Assembly: GCA_040954595.2 (NCBI GenBank)
Contig: CM082597.2
Coordinates: forward strand, 3,906,001 to 3,970,000
Source: Balanoglossus misakiensis
Taxonomy: Eukaryota; Hemichordata
Direction: 5' to 3'
Length of the DNA stretch: 64,000 nucleotides
Shown: positions 57,771-64,000 of the stretch, piece by piece
Numbering within the stretch: position 1 is the stretch's first letter
Layout: each line of letters begins with the position of its first letter
Made by a program: the position numbers and the translations under genes
The notes under the pieces: model-generated
The model's input: only the letters and a program-made list of their open reading frames with translations
What the model was told of the DNA's origin: nothing
Databases searched by the model: none

Positions 57771-60459
57771 GTATGCAAGGGACTGGCCATGGGTGACTGC
57801 AGGAGCTAGCTTCAGGACCGTAGCTCGAGGTTTGATTTGCCTTCCACACATAATAGACTCCGAGCTATGGCGCTGCAGCTAGCCATGGCCAATCCAAGTC
57901 AAATCTGTTCTGACCATTTAAATCCTGCGTCTGTACATGTGTCGTGTAGTCGCTCCCCTGTCGTCGTCCCCTGTCCGAAGCGTGTCTTTCAATAGTTCTG
58001 TACATAATGTCCCTTGACATAATGACCTTCATATTATACGCATTTCAGAAACATCAGACAATCTCGATGATGCGACCATTCCTGATCACCAGTACGGTTT
58101 CAGTGAACTCCCTGAAACGACACATGAAAAACCAAGCAATGTGTTTGAGTATGAAGATTTTTCATCCAAAGGTAGGCTGTAGTACATGTCATATGATCTT
58201 TTCTAATCGCTAACCCTAAGAACTGTACTTTGGTTGTACAAGCATTGACTGTCCTGTACTAAGCTCTTCTTAAAACTTAATATTTCAGAGTGTCATGAAA
58301 TGATGGTAGAAATCAGAAAGTATGACGGACAGCACGAGTTTGGTCTTATGTTTGAAACAGCATGTAAGAAATTAGCACGTCTGTTTGAAGATAATTCATT
58401 GGCTGCAGCTGGTAAGTAATGCTTAAGGACTGTAAGTCCATTCTTAAGATCCGAGTGGCACTTACAAATATTTAAACTATTTTTTTTATATTATACAAAT
58501 GAAAATTAAACTCTCATGAAAAGAATCAGACAAGAAGCCTTTAACAACAAAAGTGAATACATGTACATAATGTGGTACTACGCAGTGATATTTCTTGCCA
58601 CAGGTATAGTGCATGAATGATTAAATTTTCTTGTATTTTGTTTGTCAACAGATGTGTCAGTTATTGTCCAGAGCCTTGCACAGCGCGATCACTTATCTGT
58701 GGAATTTCAGCCCACAGAAGGTGATTTGCAGACAACGTTTGCTGATATCTACGCAAACCACTATGATTTGGACAGTGTGACAGTTGAATCGAGGCCGCTA
58801 CTATTCGATTACTTTACCATATTCTTAAACCAGAATGAAACACAAGAAGCAAACAATGACTCAGATTTAAATAAACAACTGGCGGCAAACTCAGACGGAA
58901 AGTATGCCTGCGAGGTGTGTGGAAAGATTTTCTCAATGAGGGAAAATCTGAGGAGACACCTGAAAACGCACTTGAATTTTCGACCGTACACGTGCCTTGA
59001 GTGTGGCAATACGTTCACCGAGAACCACTCCCTCAAAAGGCACCTCAAACTGCACGCCAACGACCGACCGCACTCGTGCAAAGAGTGCGGCAAGTCGTTC
59101 ACCGAGGCCTTTTACCTGAAAACGCACATGAAGACCCATTCGGACGACCGGCCGTACGCCTGCTCCGAGTGCGGCAAGATGTTCAAATTGCGCGGCAGTC
59201 TGCAGGTGCACCAGCGGATCCACTCGGACGAGAGACCCTTCGCCTGCAAACTGTGCGGGAAAACGTTCCGCGAGAACGGCAGCCTGACGAAGCACACGCG
59301 GTCGCACACCAACGAAAAACCGTACCTGTGCACGGAGTGCGGCAAGGCGTTCTCGCAGTCTAGCCACCTCAAAGTGCACCAGATGATACACGCCAACGAA
59401 CGACTGTACGTGTGCAAAGAGTGCGGCAAGAGCTTCAACGAGAGCGGCACCCTGAAGAACCACGTCAGGATCCACACCAACGAAAGGCCCTTCGTCTGCA
59501 AGGAGTGCGGGAAGACGTTCTCGCGGTACAGCTGCCTGCAGAAGCACATCCCCATCCACTCGGACAGCAAGCCCTTCAAGTGCGAGGCGTGCGGCAAACT
59601 GTTCCGCGAACGGTGGATCTTGATACAGCACGAGAGGACGCACACGAAAGTGAAACCCTACGTTTGCACGGAATGCGGAAAGGGTTACACGGTGAGCGCC
59701 AGTCTGAAAAGACACGTGCGGTGCCACTTTGACGAAAAGCCCTTCGAATGCGAGGAGTGCGGCAAGAGCTTCACGGAGAAGTGGATCCTGAGCCAGCACC
59801 TGAGGACGCACACAAACGAACGGCCGTACGTCTGCAAGGAATGCGGCCGGAGCTACACGGTCAAGGGCAGCCTGATCAAACACATGGAGAGCCACGCAAA
59901 CGAGAGACTGCCAGCGCATGTGTGGAAAGAGTGCGGCGAAACTCTCATTCTGAATGACAGTTTAGTTGATCCATCAGTCATCAACACAGAAAGCGATTCA
60001 TCGAGGAACCGGGTTAGTGAGGATACCCGCACACAAAGTGACCAGAGTGATGACAGTTTACCAACGGACCAGGTTGTGTACACAGATGATTTTTCGTCGC
60101 AACAAGAGTCAGCCAATGCTGAGTGCAGTTCAACAATTAGCATTGACGAAGACAGTTTCCCAAAACAACAGCCTATTGGCATGGATGGTACTATTCCCGG
60201 GCACACAGACAACTGTTCGTCGGAGATGCAGACGGCCCTCAGAGAAGGCATGTTTCCAGAACACCAGCGGCCTGAAATCATGGACTGTAATTTACAACAA
60301 CAGGACACTGATGCAGAGGACAGTAACTCCAATCATTATCAGCCGATCAGCATCGGGAATAGTTTTCTGGAGCAAGAATCAATTGGTGTTGTCGGAATGG
60401 ACTGCAGTTCACAACAACAGCAACAGGATGAACCAATAGATTATAGCTTAAAGAGTTAA
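57431..60459 (+). CDS. C2H2 zinc-finger protein (12 tandem fingers plus one degenerate)
   Basis: Four coding exons: 57431-57557, 58049-58171, 58289-58411, 58652-60459; all introns are phase 1, GT-AG, total 726 residues. The acidic N-terminal part (1 to about 205) comes from three small exons and the start of exon 4; no KRAB, BTB, SCAN or ZAD domain is visible. From about residue 209 to 545 there are twelve consecutive 28-residue C-x2-C-x12-H-x3-H fingers joined by H-x-N/D-E/D-R/K-P-type linkers. A thirteenth finger (HVWKECGETLILNDSL) has lost its first cysteine and histidines. The C-terminal 150 residues are acidic, Ser/Gln-rich. Predicted nuclear sequence-specific DNA-binding transcription factor. 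The finger block is GC-rich against an AT-rich flank. The first ATG with good match to the spliced frame is 57431; an in-frame ATG at 57368 is possible. Confidence 0.9.
57734..57770. repeat. (CA)n microsatellite
   Basis: Dinucleotide CA run in intron 1 of the zinc-finger gene. Confidence 0.95.
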
Positions 60460-61898
60460 AGAGATGTCCAGTAATTCGGATGGAAGACAGCTATACGATC
60501 CATGTGACGTAAAAAATGGAAGATAGAGGATGATGTTAACATACAGTTTGTGGCAGAACTTTGATTCCATCCAGGTGTTCTTTTGCCCAGTTACAAATCA
60601 TTATGCCCATCATATCACTGATCAAGTTTTGACTGGAAATGATCATGTCTATTCATCAAATGAAAATAATAGTTTTCGTATGAAGAGGATACCGAAACCT
60701 TAATAAGAAGTGCAATTGATAGATTGTATGTATTTTCCCCAAAATAACGAAAATACTAAATTGCGATTTAAAAATTGTAACAGGAATTGTAAGTGGCATT
60801 TTGGATTTATACTTATACCAATAAATATAATCACTTAAATACAGTATGTCCTTAGGCTTTTTATGCCCTAATTTATGTAAATTATGATAAATTATTGACA
60901 TGAATTTTCCTTAGTAATATTAAATTATCATTTTTATGAAGTGACTCAACTATACAAAAAAAATATTCCTGAAGTTTCCATGTGATGTAAAAATATTTAT
61001 GATACATGTACGCATTGCAAGACAGAGTTTAGAAAATTTAGTATCTCAATGTTACTTCTTATTAGCATTCATATACTATCACTGACTATATCAAACTATA
61101 ATTGGATAATGTACAAATTTGTCTTTTATTTAAATCTATGCATGTGCAATATTGTACCATTTAACTAAGTTAAATGGAGCAACGTCTGCCAAATTTTATG
61201 TGTATTTATAATAATGCAACATCTCTTCGCAATTTTCATGACATTGTATTACGGTATGCTTTATACTGTATTGTAAAACAAACTTCAAAGTGCTATCATT
61301 GTAAAATATTTTTAAAATAGTAAAAGTATGTCAAGTGCTTAATGTACACGCAAATGTAAAATAGAACATGTATTAAATGTTTTAGAAGCAACAATTGACC
61401 TCTGTGTGTGTTTGTTGTTTACACTCCCATTTCAAAGTATGGAAACGTGATTTATGTCTACCAATACGGACAACTGTCTAGTAAAATTAGTAACAACATG
61501 TATGCAGTAGCAAAAAGATGCAATAAAAAAAATTATGAATACAGAAAAGTAGTTTCAAGTTTGACAAGTTTGTCCAGTGCGCAAAATAACCAAATAAGTT
61601 CAAAAGTGGCATTGTTCCTTTTATAATGTATACTGAATTTGCTTCTTTTGAACTTTGCACTTAGACTGAATGACATATAAGTGCTGTTAAATTATTTACT
61701 GGTTGCAGGGTATATTTTGTTCGTGTGATTTGTAACTTGGCACCAGAATGGAACAGCTTATTAAACACACGGAAATTAACACAAACGTTGAATGCTACCA
61801 TTAACTAACCCCAAAGTAAATAATTATGTCCCTGCAAATTAAAGCCATTTGCTTCATCTCCGAGCCTGAAGACTAGTGTAGCACCAAGGATCGCCACA
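60460..61898. other. Zinc-finger gene 3' flank and intergenic region
   Basis: Strongly AT-rich, with a polyadenylation signal AATAAA at 60830-60835, about 370 bases after the stop. No further gene, RNA or repeat recognised. Confidence 0.55.
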
Positions 61899-63439
61899 AT
61901 GACCCCTTTGATCAAGCTTTTTGTTATTTTTGCATTGGCAGTGCACACTGAGAGTACAGTAAGTATCGACAAATTCATATCTCTTTGTGGTGTAAACATC
62001 CAACGTACAATAACTGGGAGAAGTTACATATGTGCAGTTCTATCCAACCCTACCAACGCACATATACATACACATAAGCGCAAGAATTTAAAATATAGAT
62101 AACAAAGATATTTTTTTAAGGGTTTGGTGGAACTTAGTGAGGCTGATGTTATCGAAATCGCAGAGACAATCTTCGGCGTAGCAGATACCAACGGTGAGAT
62201 TAACGGCTAGTTATATTTTTCGAAACAGCCAAACGACGAAACATGGACATTTTAAACATACCATGCATGGTTAGTTTCTACATATTTGCAGCGAGACTTG
62301 CAAGAGTGATGTACAGAGTATTATTGATAATACATGGATTATTTTGTAGTTTTTTTACGAAACATACAATTTTGTTATTAAATAACCCTGGTAGTTTCCA
62401 TTGTGTACTGTAAGATACTCTAATAATGCAAAAATTGAAAAAGAGAAAAACATTATTTTCAGGCTGCGAAGCACCAGACGAAATGCGATGTGTATCAGAC
62501 TGTGGAATTGAATGTCGGAAATTCCTCGACTGTCGCGACCAACTCTGCTCCGTTTGTTTCACTCCTTACGAAAGAGCCAAGTGTGTGCATGCCGATAAAT
62601 TAGTGGACAGTATGGAAACAGGTAGGATATATGATGTTCTGAGCAAAGTATATAAATCTATGTAGTTCCAGAAGGTAGTCAAATTATAAAATGGTTAAAA
62701 TGGGCGACCAATTGCACAAGGAGTCATAGTGCTAAACCATATCCAGGAAGACCGACGGGAATACAGATTGTGTATTTATACACATAAAAGTAGCACATGT
62801 GCAGTTCAGGCGAACTTTCAGTTTCTTGTAAAGTTATCTTCAACGCTGGAAGTCCGACAAGCAGTTTCAATCTTACCATGTATAAGGCTAATTGTTTTAT
62901 ATATTCGTTTACTTACACTGTAACATACAGCGTATATGATGTCTGTTCTTTTATAGGAGTGATTGACTTTGAAGGAGCTTCGGTTGTTACAAAGTTTATG
63001 GCTTCTATGCCATTTTCCCAAGCCAGCTGTAAGTATCATGGTTTGCAGCCAGCCTGGATTTGTTCCATATCTTGCTCGGGCATTGGCTAAGGCTACGTTT
63101 TTACGAACAGTGGAGCCTCGCAATAACGATGACGCACGAGTCTGGTCATCAAATCACATATACCCCGACCACTATCATCATAAGCATCGTCATCGATGCT
63201 TTCCTTTAGTTACAAAGCAAGCAAGGGTACCCTGAAGTCTGAAACGATGCAAATAATGCCCATGACACATGTATCTTGATTTGTTATGTCACTAGTTTGT
63301 GCAGATGGAAGATTTGTCTGCGATGAAGTTGAAGATGGGTGTGTGGCGTTTGAGAACATCTGTGATGATCACAATCCAATGGACTGTGTGTGTGATCTTG
63401 GGACAGCTCACCGAATTGCCAGTTTCATTCTACGCTCAC
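61899..63439 (+). CDS. Cys-rich secreted protein, 5' part (continues past window)
   Basis: Five phase-consistent exons: 61899-61958 (signal peptide MTPLIKLFVIFALAVHTEST), 62121-62193, 62463-62621, 62957-63028 and 63296-63439, about 169 residues so far with an open donor at 63440. Exon 3 carries nine or ten cysteines in a dense cluster (CVSDCGIEC, LCSVC); exon 5 has another set (FVCDEVEDGC...ICDDHNPMDCVC) that loosely resembles a degenerate LDLa module. Exons 2-5 are bounded by phase 1 introns, typical of extracellular module shuffling. I do not recognise the family; likely extracellular. No stop is reached, so the 3' end lies outside the window or beyond the minisatellite. Confidence 0.7.
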
Positions 63440-63732
63440 GTAAGTATTACAACTACGATCTATCACATGCCACAGTAGGCCTATAGGTAGAAGCTTTTCA
63501 AAGTAAAGCCAAACAGTTAATATTTATTAGGAGTAAAAACCTTTTATCCAGTGATTTTGTTTTATCTAATTCCCGAATAAAACTAATAAACAGCCTGTAA
63601 TTTACATATACATTACCACACTGCCGGCATTTAAGTGTTCCCGCTGTTCAGGAGACTCTGCCAATCAATGCATTCATGTCATCAAAGTAAACTGGTAAAG
63701 ATGATAAAAAGTAACGATACCTCGTTCAACAC

Positions 63733-63968
63733 GATCTAATACAAAGTAACAACCACGTTGTTTGCAATGATGTACATTGTAGCAGTTACACTACAGTGCA
63801 ATACAAAGTAACAACCACATTGTTTTCAATGATGTACATTGTAGCAGTTACACTACAGTGTAACACAAAGTAACAACCACATTGTTTGCAATGATGTACA
63901 TTGTAGCAGTTATACTACAGTGTAATACAAAGTAACAACCACATTGTTTGCAATGATGTACATTGTAC
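63733..63968. repeat. 62-bp minisatellite, about four copies
   Basis: The unit containing acaaagtaacaaccac starts at 63741, 63803, 63865 and 63927, an exact 62-bp period with a few substitutions per copy. It lies in the intron following the last visible exon of the Cys-rich gene. Confidence 0.95.
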
Positions 63969-64000
63969 CAAAAATTACCTTCTGTGTCTACTGTGACTTA

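Noticed and set aside
58933-59919. 328-codon minus-strand ORF opposite the zinc-finger array
   Set aside because: Periodic shadow of the 84-bp finger repeats; Leu/Ala/Val-rich with no domain.

Overview
This is a metazoan genomic window. It has spliced genes with GT-AG introns, a replication-dependent histone H3 gene with the canonical 3' stem-loop, a nuclear tRNA-Lys gene, a rhodopsin-family GPCR, C2H2 zinc fingers and several intronless TRIM genes. The expanded TRIM (RING/B-box/filamin/NHL) set, a METTL27-like methyltransferase and an LDLa-CAP secreted protein suggest a marine invertebrate, either a non-vertebrate deuterostome or a lophotrochozoan. I cannot name the species from sequence alone.

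Layout. 0.4-1.4 kb holds an intronless peptide-type GPCR on the minus strand, followed by 4 kb with no gene I can support. 5.6-8.2 kb (+) is a six-exon secreted LDLa-CAP gene. 9.0-31.5 kb (+) is a six-exon gene, possibly axonemal/ciliary. Its first intron is 19.7 kb and carries about 10 kb of a 1.16-kb tandem repeat (10.67-20.54 kb) with a recent 5063-bp internal duplication. A tRNA-Lys(UUU) gene lies in its second intron.

32.8-48.8 kb is a TRIM cluster. Two intronless TRIM-NHL paralogues (minus strand) sit on a tandem duplication with offset of about 4.33 kb. They are followed by two TRIMs (one minus, one plus) that keep RING/B-boxes/coiled coil/filamin but end in long proline-rich tails instead of NHL repeats. 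Between these two lie a foldback transposon with 201-bp perfect inverted repeats and a 9-bp target duplication, and a single H3 gene.

50.0-51.8 kb (+) is a five-exon METTL27-like methyltransferase. 52.7-56.4 kb (+) is a secreted protein with two blocks of five W/DG repeats, each encoded by one exon and joined by a proline-rich hinge; I read it as a double five-bladed beta-propeller, possibly lectin-like. 57.4-60.5 kb (+) is a four-exon, 12-finger zinc-finger gene. 61.9 kb to the right edge holds the 5' part of a Cys-rich secreted protein gene, and the window ends in a 62-bp minisatellite.

Taken together, the secreted CAP, propeller and Cys-rich proteins and the TRIM cluster look like rapidly evolving, possibly defence-related families, but this is inference. 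The strongest second-look items are the double propeller protein, the NHL-to-proline-rich TRIM tail exchange, the homogenised satellite array inside an intron, and the MULE-like foldback element beside H3.
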